Assembly: GCA_023251935.1 (NCBI GenBank)
Contig: JAHEXV010000007.1
Span: 1 to 63,498, forward strand
Length of the DNA stretch: 63,498 bases
Origin: a bacterium
GTDB lineage: Bacteria > Actinomycetota > Thermoleophilia > Solirubrobacterales > 70-9
Direction: 5' to 3'
Within the stretch, counting starts at the first letter, position 1, and each line of letters starts with the position of its first letter. Shown in pieces: positions 28,003-35,974 of this stretch. Both the position numbers and the translations under genes were made by a program. The notes beneath the pieces were generated by a model. That model was not told the origin of the DNA. It saw only the letters and a list, made by a program, of their open reading frames with translations, and ran no database searches.

Positions 28003-28434
28003 TTGGCCGAAGGTCGGCACAAGCTCGAGGCCCAGGTGATGACGCCCGAGCGCGAGGTGTTCAGCGGCGAGCTGATCCAGCTCTCAACCCGGACGACCCT
28101 AGGGGAGGTCGGGATCCTGGCCAGGCACGTGCCGATGATCGCCCGCCTGGTGCCGACGGAGCTGCGGCTGCATCTGGAGGAGGGCGAGACGCAGCGCTAC
28201 GCGCAGGGCGAGGGCTGGCTGGAGGTGTTCGCCAACCGCGCCCGGGTGCTGGTTTCCGAGGCGATCCCACCCGACGCGCTGGACGCCCGGGAGCTGCGCG
28301 AGCGCCTCGCTGAGGCCGAGCGGGAGCTCGCCGAGGCCGAGGAGGGCGGCGCCGCCCAGGAGGCGGCCGAGCGTGAGACGCGACGGCTACAGGCTTTCCT
28401 GGAGATCGCCGAAAAGCCGACAGGTCCCGCATAA
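28003..28434 (+). CDS. atpC: ATP synthase F1 subunit epsilon
   Basis: About 143 residues: N-terminal beta-barrel (LEAQVMTPEREVFSG, LGEVGILARHVPMIA) and C-terminal two-helix region rich in Glu and Ala (ELRERLAEAERELAEAEE). TTG 28003 gives the usual length; ATG 27949 in the same frame would overlap atpD by 47 nt and add 18 non-conserved residues. It couples rotation and can inhibit ATP hydrolysis. Confidence 0.9.
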   Translation: MAEGRHKLEAQVMTPEREVFSGELIQLSTRTTLGEVGILARHVPMIARLVPTELRLHLEEGETQRYAQGEGWLEVFANRARVLVSEAIPPDALDARELRERLAEAERELAEAEEGGAAQEAAERETRRLQAFLEIAEKPTGPA

Positions 28435-28449
28435 TCTGAGGCGGCCTCT

Positions 28450-28486
28450 GCAGACAGCGGACCCAGCGCCGCTGCCTGTCGTCTGC
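28450..28486 (+). terminator. Hairpin after the atp operon
   Basis: GCAGAC (28450-28455) pairs with GTCTGC (28481-28486), and inner AGCGG (28456-28460) pairs with CCGCT (28469-28473). It fills the 65-nt gap between atpC and the next gene. Position suggests termination or attenuation; there is no clear U-tract. Confidence 0.45.
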
Positions 28487-28499
28487 TGCCCGTTGTCTG

Positions 28500-29618
28500 A
28501 TGGAAGAGCGCGCGCTGACCGAGGAGCTGATCGGCTACGACACCTCCACCCCGGAGGGGATCAGGCTGTGCGCGGGCTTCGTCAAGGGCTGGCTCGAGGC
28601 CCGCGACATCGTGGCGCGGCAGATCGGCGTCCGCGACCTGCCCGTGACGGTCGCCGATGTGGGTCCGAGCGAGGCGCCGCACACCGTGCTGCTGCACGGT
28701 CACCTGGACGTGGTGCCCGGACGCCCTGAGCAGTTCCGGCCGCGGCTCGACGGCGATCGCCTCTACGGGCGGGGGGCGTACGACATGAAGGGCGCGCTCG
28801 CCTGCCTGATGCTGGCGCTCGCCGACCTGCGCGATCAGGAGCGGATCAGGGTGCGGCTGGGGATCGTTCCCGACGAGGAATCCGAGGAGGAGGCCGACCG
28901 GGCCGGGGACCGGCTGGTCGAGACGGGCTTCCTGGGCGATTTCGCGATCACCGGCGAGCCCACCGACATGCACGTCGGGGTCGCGGCGAAGGGGGTGCTC
29001 GCGATGCGGATCCAGGTCTCCGGTCGCGCCGCTCACGGCGCGACCCCGTGGCTGGGCGAGAACGCGATCCTGCGGGCACACGAGGTGTTCCGAGAAATCG
29101 AGTCGCTACCGTTTGCGGCCCAGAGCTCGGAGCTCTTCGATCGGCCGTCGATCAACCTCGGCCGCATCCTGGGCGGCGACGCCCTGAACAAGGTCCCAGA
29201 CACCTGCTTCATCGACGTGGACGTCCGCTATCTGCCCGAGCAGGATCCCGACGCGATTCTCGCGGAGGTTCGCGAGTTGCCCGAGGCGCGGGTGATCTCG
29301 ACCTTCTCGCGCCCTCCGGCGCTGGTCGACCCCGATTCCGTCTACGTCCGGGCGCTTCGGGCGGCGGCCGCGCCGCACAGCGACGGCCAGGTCAGGGGCG
29401 TGGTCGGCAGGGACGGAGCCTCGGACGCGGTCTCGTTCCTGCGCGCCGGCGTGCCGGCGGTTGAGTTCGGGCCGCTTGGCGACGGCCACCATGGCCCGGA
29501 CGAGTGGGTCTCGGTCCCGTCCCTGCTCGGCTACCGTCGATCGATCGTCGACTTCTGCGACCAGCTTCCGGGCGCCTTGGCCGCCGAGTCCGCGGTCCCG
29601 GGCAGTGCAGAGGATTGA
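28500..29618 (+). CDS. M20-family metallopeptidase (ArgE/DapE-like)
   Basis: A 372-residue zinc amidohydrolase. The metal ligand region is LLHGHLDVVPG, the bridging Asp lies in GRGAYDMKGALA, and the catalytic/metal Glu pair in VPDEESEEE. A dimerisation domain (SGRAAHGATPW) sits in the middle. The family removes acyl groups from amino acids or dipeptides (acetylornithine, succinyl-diaminopimelate); the substrate cannot be told from sequence. ATG 28500, 65 nt after atpC. Confidence 0.87.
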   Translation: MEERALTEELIGYDTSTPEGIRLCAGFVKGWLEARDIVARQIGVRDLPVTVADVGPSEAPHTVLLHGHLDVVPGRPEQFRPRLDGDRLYGRGAYDMKGALACLMLALADLRDQERIRVRLGIVPDEESEEEADRAGDRLVETGFLGDFAITGEPTDMHVGVAAKGVLAMRIQVSGRAAHGATPWLGENAILRAHEVFREIESLPFAAQSSELFDRPSINLGRILGGDALNKVPDTCFIDVDVRYLPEQDPDAILAEVRELPEARVISTFSRPPALVDPDSVYVRALRAAAAPHSDGQVRGVVGRDGASDAVSFLRAGVPAVEFGPLGDGHHGPDEWVSVPSLLGYRRSIVDFCDQLPGALAAESAVPGSAED

Positions 29619-29623
29619 CCGGG

Positions 29624-31654
29624 ATGGACACCGACGAGCCGCGCACGGACGGTCCGGACGAGCCGGGCACTGAGGCCTCCGGCGCGGACGACGCGCCCGA
29701 GAGCCCGCCGCCGGCGACCTGGGCCGGGCGCCTCGGTGCGCAGGGGAGCGAGCCCGAGCCGGACGAGGGGGGCCCGGACACCCCCCAGGAGCCTCCCGGC
29801 GAGGACGAGCAGGGCGCAGACTCGCCCCAGGAGCCTCCCGGCGAGGAGCCCGAGGACGGCTCGCCCGCTCAACCGGAAGCCGGCGGCGAGGGCGACGCCC
29901 CCGCCGGCGAGGGCACCGTCGAGGCGGACACGCCGGAGCTCGCCGATCGCGAGGCGGCCCGCGAGGCCGCCCTGGAGGGGCTGCGGGCCAGGACCGCCGA
30001 GCACACCGCCAAGCGGCAGACCGGGGCCACCGCGGCGGCCTCGACCGCGACCACCCCGACGCCGGCGACCACCCCGCCGGCCGTCGACGCCGGACAGACG
30101 CCCGAGCCGGAAGGCGAGCTGGCTCCGCCGCCCGGCGGCGCCTCCCCGCCCTCCGAGCCGGAGGGGGAGCCCGAGCCGCGGCGCGGTGGCCTGTTCCCGC
30201 GCTTCGTCGCCGGGTCGCTGTTGATCGTCGTCGCGATGGCGACCGCCACCGCGGTCAGCCTGCTCGTCTACCTCACCGACCTCGCACGCGGCCTCGGAGG
30301 CCTGCCGTCGGTGCGCAGCCAGCTCGAGGTCGCCGATCCTGGCAAGCCGCAGACGATCCTCATCCTCGGTTCCGACAAGCGATCGAACGGCCAGGAGTTC
30401 GGCCGCCGCTCGGATACCACCATCCTGCTCCGCGTGGCTTCGGACCAGATCACCGTCCTGTCGATCCCGCGTGATTTGAAGGTCAACATCCCCGGTCACG
30501 GGATCGACAAGTTCAACGCCGCGTACAGCTACGGAGGCCCGAAGCTGACCCTCAGGGTGCTCAAGCAGCTGACCGGCCTCGACAACATCAACCACGTCGT
30601 CAATGTCGACTTCACCGGCTTCGCCGACGCGGTAAACGCGATCGACTGCGTCTACGTCGACGTCGACCACCACTACTACCACTCGAACCTCGGTCTGGCG
30701 CCTTCCGAGCAGTACGCGGAGATCGACATCCCGGCCGGCTACCAGCGAATGTGCGGGCTGAACGCGCTCCAGTACGCGCGCTACCGCCACGACGACAACG
30801 ACCTGGTCCGCTCGGCGCGCCAGCAGGAGTTCCTGCGCGAGGCGCGCCAGGAGCTGCCACCGGGCAAGATCGTCGAAGATCGAAACACGCTCACCAGCAT
30901 CCTCAAGCAGTACGTGACCTCCGATATCGAGCACGAGACCGACCTGATCAGCCTGGGAAAGCTGTTCCTCGCCGCTCGCAGCGCGCCCGTGGTCCAGGTG
31001 CACTTCCCGGCCAAGCTGGGCGCCTCCTATGTGACCGCCTCACAAAAGGCGGTCCAGAACGCGGTGGCGAAGTTCGAGGGCGAAACGCCCTCGCCGCCGG
31101 CTTCCCCGCAGCCCACCTCGCCGTCGGGCGGTGGATCCGGGGCCGGCCTCGGTTCGAAGAAGCAGCAGGCGCCCAAGCCGCCCCCTGCGCCCCTGATCGA
31201 CTCGACCGCGCCCGGCCAGCAGTACGCGGCGAAGCTGGCTGGCACGAAGAGGAAGAGCGGCAAGCCGATGCTCGACTTCCCGGTCTACTTCCCGACCAAG
31301 CTCGCCCCGGGCTCGACGATCACCGACGACTCCCGCGCCTTCCCGATTGACGGTCCGGGCGGCGACGTCTACCACGGCTACAAGATCGTCGCCGAGCTGC
31401 CGACCGCCGGGTACACGGCCTACTACGGCGTCTCCGGCACGGATTGGGAGGACCCGCCGATCCTCGATAACCCCGACGAGACGAAGACGATCGACGGCCG
31501 CGATTACCTCGAGTCCTGGGACGGCGACCAACTGCGGCTGGTCGGCTGGAAGACGGGCGGGGGCTCGTACTGGGTGGACAACACGCTGCTCACCGTCCTC
31601 ACCCCCGGCCAGATGCTCGGGATCGCCGAGTCGATGCGAAGGTACACGGGCTGA
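29624..31654 (+). CDS. LytR-CpsA-Psr (LCP) family cell-wall glycopolymer ligase
   Basis: A 676-residue protein. The first ~190 residues are an acidic, Pro/Gly-rich cytoplasmic region with a repeated PQEPPGE unit, followed by one membrane helix (about 195-218). The extracellular LCP domain (about 245-440) has ILGSDKR, RRSDTTILL, SIPRDLKV and QYARYRHDDNDLVRSARQQEFL, including the Arg and Asp residues that bind polyprenyl pyrophosphate. A Pro/Ser-rich linker and a distinct C-terminal domain with Trp and Tyr residues follow. LCP enzymes attach polymers to peptidoglycan. ATG 29624 is the first start that leaves the upstream gene clear. Confidence 0.9.
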   Translation: MDTDEPRTDGPDEPGTEASGADDAPESPPPATWAGRLGAQGSEPEPDEGGPDTPQEPPGEDEQGADSPQEPPGEEPEDGSPAQPEAGGEGDAPAGEGTVEADTPELADREAAREAALEGLRARTAEHTAKRQTGATAAASTATTPTPATTPPAVDAGQTPEPEGELAPPPGGASPPSEPEGEPEPRRGGLFPRFVAGSLLIVVAMATATAVSLLVYLTDLARGLGGLPSVRSQLEVADPGKPQTILILGSDKRSNGQEFGRRSDTTILLRVASDQITVLSIPRDLKVNIPGHGIDKFNAAYSYGGPKLTLRVLKQLTGLDNINHVVNVDFTGFADAVNAIDCVYVDVDHHYYHSNLGLAPSEQYAEIDIPAGYQRMCGLNALQYARYRHDDNDLVRSARQQEFLREARQELPPGKIVEDRNTLTSILKQYVTSDIEHETDLISLGKLFLAARSAPVVQVHFPAKLGASYVTASQKAVQNAVAKFEGETPSPPASPQPTSPSGGGSGAGLGSKKQQAPKPPPAPLIDSTAPGQQYAAKLAGTKRKSGKPMLDFPVYFPTKLAPGSTITDDSRAFPIDGPGGDVYHGYKIVAELPTAGYTAYYGVSGTDWEDPPILDNPDETKTIDGRDYLESWDGDQLRLVGWKTGGGSYWVDNTLLTVLTPGQMLGIAESMRRYTG

Positions 31655-31693
31655 GTGCGGCATCGTCCGGCAGCCGCGATGATTGAGGCCTAG

Positions 31694-33037
31694 ATGGGCG
31701 AGCAGCGACCAATCGGCGTGATCGGCGTGGGCTGGGTCGGCCTGGTGACGGCGAGCTGCTTCGCCGAGCTCGGCCACGACGTGGTCGCGATGGACGTCGA
31801 CGCCGCCAAGGTCGAGCGGCTGCGTGGCGGCGAGGTGCCGATCCACGAGCCCGGGATCGAGGATCTGCTCGATCGCAACCGCGAGCGCCTTCGGTTCACC
31901 ACCGAGATCGCCGAGGCTCTCGACTCCGCGCGGCTGCTCTTCTGCTGCGTGGACACCCCGCCGACCTATTCCGGCGACGCCGATCTGTCGCGAGTCCAGG
32001 CGGTCGTCTCGGAGCTCTCGAGCGACGGCGAGCACGCGCTGGTCATGAAGAGCACCGTCCCGGCGGGCACCGGGGCGGCGATCCGCCGCGAGGTCCCGGA
32101 CCTGGCGTATGTGTCGTGCCCCGAGTTCCTCAAGGAGGGCACGGCGGTCGACGACTTCATCCATCCGGATCGGGTGGTGATCGGCGCCGACCCCCGCGAC
32201 GAGTGGGCGGCCGACGAGGTGAAGGCCGTCTACCGTCCGCTGGGCGGCGAGATCGTCCGCACGGACGTCGCCTCGGCCGAGATGATCAAGCTGGCGGCCA
32301 ACGCTTTCCTGGCGACCAAGATCTCGTTCATCAACGAGATCGCCAACGTCTGCGAGGAGGTCGGCGCCGACGTCACCGAGGTGGCCCGCGGCATGGGCCT
32401 CGACAAGCGAATCGGCGCTTCGTTCCTGCGGCCGGGAATCGGTTACGGGGGTTCCTGTTTCCCAAAAGACACCCAGGCGCTGAAGCAGCTCGCCGGCAAC
32501 ACGGGCTACCACTTCCAGCTCCTGACCGCGGTGATCGAGGTCAACGAGCTTCAGAAGCGCAGGGTGATGAAGAAGCTCGAGAAGCACCTTGGATCGCTGG
32601 TCGGCAAGCGGGTGGCGCTCCTCGGGCTTGCCTTCAAGCCCAACACCGACGACATGCGGGAGGCCTCGAGCCTGGTGCTCGCTTCGCGGCTCGAGGGCGA
32701 GGGGGCGAGCGTGCGTGCCTACGACCCGGTGGCCGAGGCGCCGGCGCGGGAGCTGTTGCCGAACATCGAGCTGTGCGAGTCGCCCGAGAGCGCGTTGGAG
32801 GGCGCCGACGCCGCGATCCTGGTCACCGAGTGGCCGGAGTTCTCAGAGCTCGATTGGGCCTCGCTCCGCGATCTGATGGCCACCCCGCTGGTGATCGACG
32901 GGCGCAACTTCCTCGACCCGCGGCGACTCCGCGAGGCGGGGTTCACCTACGAGGGCATCGGGCGCCCGGATGCGATCGCCGCCGGCGAGACCGAGGAGCA
33001 GGAGCAGCCGGGGGCGGCGGAGTCGCGGCCCCGCTGA
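31694..33037 (+). CDS. UDP-glucose/GDP-mannose 6-dehydrogenase family protein
   Basis: A 447-residue NAD-dependent sugar-nucleotide dehydrogenase. The N-terminal Rossmann motif is GVGWVGLVTASCFAELGHDV, the catalytic Cys lies in GIGYGGSCFPKDTQAL, and the C-terminal domain contains ALLGLAFKPNTDDMREA. It oxidises UDP-glucose (or GDP-mannose) twice to the uronic acid for surface polymers. It overlaps the next gene by one base. Confidence 0.9.
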   Translation: MGEQRPIGVIGVGWVGLVTASCFAELGHDVVAMDVDAAKVERLRGGEVPIHEPGIEDLLDRNRERLRFTTEIAEALDSARLLFCCVDTPPTYSGDADLSRVQAVVSELSSDGEHALVMKSTVPAGTGAAIRREVPDLAYVSCPEFLKEGTAVDDFIHPDRVVIGADPRDEWAADEVKAVYRPLGGEIVRTDVASAEMIKLAANAFLATKISFINEIANVCEEVGADVTEVARGMGLDKRIGASFLRPGIGYGGSCFPKDTQALKQLAGNTGYHFQLLTAVIEVNELQKRRVMKKLEKHLGSLVGKRVALLGLAFKPNTDDMREASSLVLASRLEGEGASVRAYDPVAEAPARELLPNIELCESPESALEGADAAILVTEWPEFSELDWASLRDLMATPLVIDGRNFLDPRRLREAGFTYEGIGRPDAIAAGETEEQEQPGAAESRPR

Positions 33038-34164
33038 TGCAGGCGCTGATCCTGGCGGGCGGCGAGGGCACTCGCCTGCGGCCGCTGACGCTGACCAGGC
33101 CGAAGCCCGCCGTCACCCTCGTCGACCGGCCGTTCATCGCCTACATGGTCGATTGGATCGCCCGCCACGGCATCACCGACGTCGTGATCGCCTGCGGATT
33201 CGGATCCGACGCGGTGCGCGAGGCGCTTGACGACGGCCGCCGCGAGGCTCCCCGGCTCCGATACGTTCAGGAGCCCGAGCCCCTGGGCACCGCGGGTCCG
33301 CTTCGCCTCGCCGCGGATCAGGGGATGCTCGACGACCGCTTCCTCGTCCTGAACGGAGACCTGCTGGCCGATCTCGACCTCTCCGCCCTGATTCGCGCCC
33401 ACCAGGACCGCCGCGCCGCGGTCACGCTGGCGCTGCACTCGGTCCAGGACCCGAGCTCCTACGGCCTGGTCCGGCGCGCCGGCGGCCCACATGCCCCCGG
33501 GGGGAGTGCCACCGCGGCCGGCGGCGAAGTGTGGGGCTTCCTCGAGAAGCCGACCTCCGAGGAGATCGACACGGACGAGGTCAACGCCGGTGCCTACGTG
33601 GTCGACTCGAGCGTCATCCAGCTGATCCCTCGAGGACGCATGTTCTCGATCGAACGGGAGGTCTTCCCGCGGCTGGTCGGCCGGGGGCTGTACGGTCACA
33701 GGCTGGAGGGCTATTGGATGGACGTCGGCACCCCTGAGCGTTATCTGGAGGCAAGTTGGGACGTGCTCGAAGGCCGTGTGCGGACCGAGCTCGGTGACCG
33801 TCTCGGCGGCGCCGGCCTCCTGGTCGCGGACGAGGCGACGGTCGACCCACGGGCGAGCGTCCGACCGCCGGCGCTGCTCGAGCCCGGGGTGTCGGTCGAA
33901 GCGGACGCCGTCATCGACCGCGCCGTCGTCGGCCGCGCCGCGGCGATCGGCGAGGGGGCGACGGTGTCCGGCTCGGTGGTGTTGGGCGACTGTCGAGTGG
34001 GGCCTCGAGCCCTCGTCGAGGGGGCGATCCTGGCTCCCGGAGCCGTGGTCGGCGACGGGGCGAGGATCGGGGCCGGCTCGGTGATCGGCGAGGGGGCACG
34101 GATCGAGGCCGGCTCGGAGATCGAGGCCGGCGCGCGGGTCGATCCGGGAAGGGTCGCGTCGTGA
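33037..34164 (+). CDS. NDP-sugar pyrophosphorylase with C-terminal beta-helix
   Basis: A 375-residue nucleotidyltransferase. The signature ALILAGGEGTRLRPLT and PKPAVTLVDRP give the NTP site, LGTAGPL and VLNGDLLADLD follow. The last 120 residues are hexapeptide repeats of a left-handed beta-helix (GEGATVSGSVVLGD and similar). It makes NDP-glucose or NDP-mannose from the sugar-1-phosphate. ATG 33037 overlaps the dehydrogenase stop, and its own stop overlaps the next gene (GTGA). Confidence 0.88.
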   Translation: MQALILAGGEGTRLRPLTLTRPKPAVTLVDRPFIAYMVDWIARHGITDVVIACGFGSDAVREALDDGRREAPRLRYVQEPEPLGTAGPLRLAADQGMLDDRFLVLNGDLLADLDLSALIRAHQDRRAAVTLALHSVQDPSSYGLVRRAGGPHAPGGSATAAGGEVWGFLEKPTSEEIDTDEVNAGAYVVDSSVIQLIPRGRMFSIEREVFPRLVGRGLYGHRLEGYWMDVGTPERYLEASWDVLEGRVRTELGDRLGGAGLLVADEATVDPRASVRPPALLEPGVSVEADAVIDRAVVGRAAAIGEGATVSGSVVLGDCRVGPRALVEGAILAPGAVVGDGARIGAGSVIGEGARIEAGSEIEAGARVDPGRVAS

Positions 34165-35189
34165 CCGATGCCTTGACGGATGTCCGCGCCGGCGACCCGT
34201 CGAACCAGCTCGACGACGTGCTGGCGCTCCCTGACCACCTCAGCGACGCCCTCTGGCGGGTCGAGTCGGCGAAGATCGAGCCGTTCGACGCCGCGGGGGG
34301 TCTCGTCGTCTGCGGGATGGGCGGCTCGGCGGTGGGGGGCGATCTGGCCGCCGTCGCGTTCGGAAACCGCCTCAGCCGGCCGCTGACCACCGAGAGGGGT
34401 TACGAGCTTCCCTCCTGCATGCTTCCGGACCGCGTGGTGCTCTGCTCGAGCTACTCGGGGGACACCGAGGAGACGATCGCCTGCTACGAGGCGGCCGAGG
34501 CGCTCGGCGCGAGGCGGATCGTCGCCACCACCGGAGGCGAGCTCGCCGCCGCCGCCCGCCGGGACGGCGTCCCGGTGATCGGGCTGCCGTCGGGGCTGCA
34601 GCCCCGCGCGGCGGTCGGCTACCTGTTCACCGCCGCCGCCGAGGTCGCGGCCCTGGTGGGCGCCGCGCCCGGGATCCGCACCGAGATCGACAGCTCGGCC
34701 GCCCACCTGCGTGAGGCAAGCGACGCGCTGGCCGAGCGAGCCGCGGAGCTCGCCGCGCGGCTCGAGGGCTCGATCCCGGTGATCTACGGAGCCGACCTCA
34801 CGGTCCCCGTGGCCTGCCGATGGAAGACGCAGATCAACGAGAACGCGAAGCTGCCCGCGTTCACCGCCGAGCTGCCCGAGGCCGACCACAACGAGATCGC
34901 CGGCTGGCAGGGCGCCCGCGAGTCCGGTCGGCTCAGTGCCATCTTCCTCGCCGATCGCGACCAGCACCCCCGGGTCAGGCAGCGGGTCGAGCTGACCGCC
35001 GACCTGGTGGAGGCCGATGCCGCGGCCGTGGCCCGAATCGAGACCGAGGGCGAGAGCCGCACCGAACGGCTTCTGTGGGCGGTGATGCTCGGCGACCTGG
35101 TGTCGCTCCAGCTCGCGGCTCGCCGCGGCGTCGATCCCTCGCCGATCGAGCCGATCGAGCGCCTCAAGGACCTGCTCGGAACGCCCTGA
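34161..35189 (+). CDS. Bifunctional phosphoglucose/phosphomannose isomerase-like SIS protein
   Basis: A 342-residue protein with two SIS subdomains. GGLVVCGMGGSAVGGDL and LCSSYSGDTEET match the sugar-phosphate loops of the PGI/PMI family, and a KTQINENAKLPAF segment precedes the conserved Glu-His loop (DHNEIAGW). It would interconvert fructose-6-, glucose-6- and mannose-6-phosphate, feeding the adjacent sugar-nucleotide enzymes. GTG 34161 start, coupled to the upstream gene. Confidence 0.86.
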   Translation: MTDALTDVRAGDPSNQLDDVLALPDHLSDALWRVESAKIEPFDAAGGLVVCGMGGSAVGGDLAAVAFGNRLSRPLTTERGYELPSCMLPDRVVLCSSYSGDTEETIACYEAAEALGARRIVATTGGELAAAARRDGVPVIGLPSGLQPRAAVGYLFTAAAEVAALVGAAPGIRTEIDSSAAHLREASDALAERAAELAARLEGSIPVIYGADLTVPVACRWKTQINENAKLPAFTAELPEADHNEIAGWQGARESGRLSAIFLADRDQHPRVRQRVELTADLVEADAAAVARIETEGESRTERLLWAVMLGDLVSLQLAARRGVDPSPIEPIERLKDLLGTP

Positions 35190-35236
35190 CGCCCCGCGCG
35201 ACTCCGCTCCGAGCCGACCAACGACACAATGCGGGT

Positions 35237-35974
35237 ATGGCAGTGCCCGCTCTGGCGACGCGTGAACTGAGCAAGGTCTACGGTGAAGGGGAGACCGCCG
35301 TCAAGGCGCTGGACCGCGTCGACGTCGAAGTGGGCCGCGGCCAGATGGCCGCGATCATGGGGCCGTCGGGCTCGGGGAAGAGCACCCTCCTGCATCTGCT
35401 GGGGGCCCTCGACACCCCCAGCTCCGGCGAGATCCAGCTCGGCGGCGAGCGATACGACGGGCTGGGCGACGCGGGGCTGACGAGGCTGCGTCGCGACAAG
35501 ATCGGCTTCGTGTTCCAGTTCTTCAACCTGCTTCCCGCCTTGTCGGCCGAGGAGAACGTGCTGCTGCCGGCGCTGATCGCCGGGCGCCGCGACGAGGCAA
35601 CTCGGGAGCGGGCGCGGATGCTGCTCGACCGGGTGGGCCTCGGCGCCCGCGCGCATCACCTTCCCGCCGAGCTCTCCGGCGGCGAGCAGCAACGCACCTC
35701 GATTGCGCGGGCCCTGCTCACCGAGCCCGAGATCGTGCTGGCGGACGAGCCAACCGGCAACCTCGACAGCCGCTCGAGCCATGGGGTCCTCGAGCTCCTT
35801 CGGGAGCTGAACGAGGCCGAGGGCCAGACCCTGGTGCTGGTCACCCACGACCCGGCCGCGGCCGCCGTGGCCGGCCGCGTGATCTTCCTCCGCGACGGCC
35901 GCGTGTCGGGTGAGGTACCGGGCGGTTCGACCCAACGGGTGGTCGAGACGTTGACACAGCTCGAGCGTGCGTAG
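35237..35974 (+). CDS. ABC transporter ATP-binding protein (MacB/LolD type)
   Basis: A 245-residue ATPase. Walker A is MGPSGSGKSTLLH, the Q-loop follows FVFQFFNLLPALSAEEN, the signature is LSGGEQQRTSIARAL and Walker B is LADEPTGNLD. The FFNLLP and TGNLDS pattern is characteristic of MacB/LolD mechanotransmission ABC systems. It overlaps the permease gene by 8 nt. Likely energises extrusion of a lipid, peptide or envelope component. Confidence 0.9.
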   Translation: MAVPALATRELSKVYGEGETAVKALDRVDVEVGRGQMAAIMGPSGSGKSTLLHLLGALDTPSSGEIQLGGERYDGLGDAGLTRLRRDKIGFVFQFFNLLPALSAEENVLLPALIAGRRDEATRERARMLLDRVGLGARAHHLPAELSGGEQQRTSIARALLTEPEIVLADEPTGNLDSRSSHGVLELLRELNEAEGQTLVLVTHDPAAAAVAGRVIFLRDGRVSGEVPGGSTQRVVETLTQLERA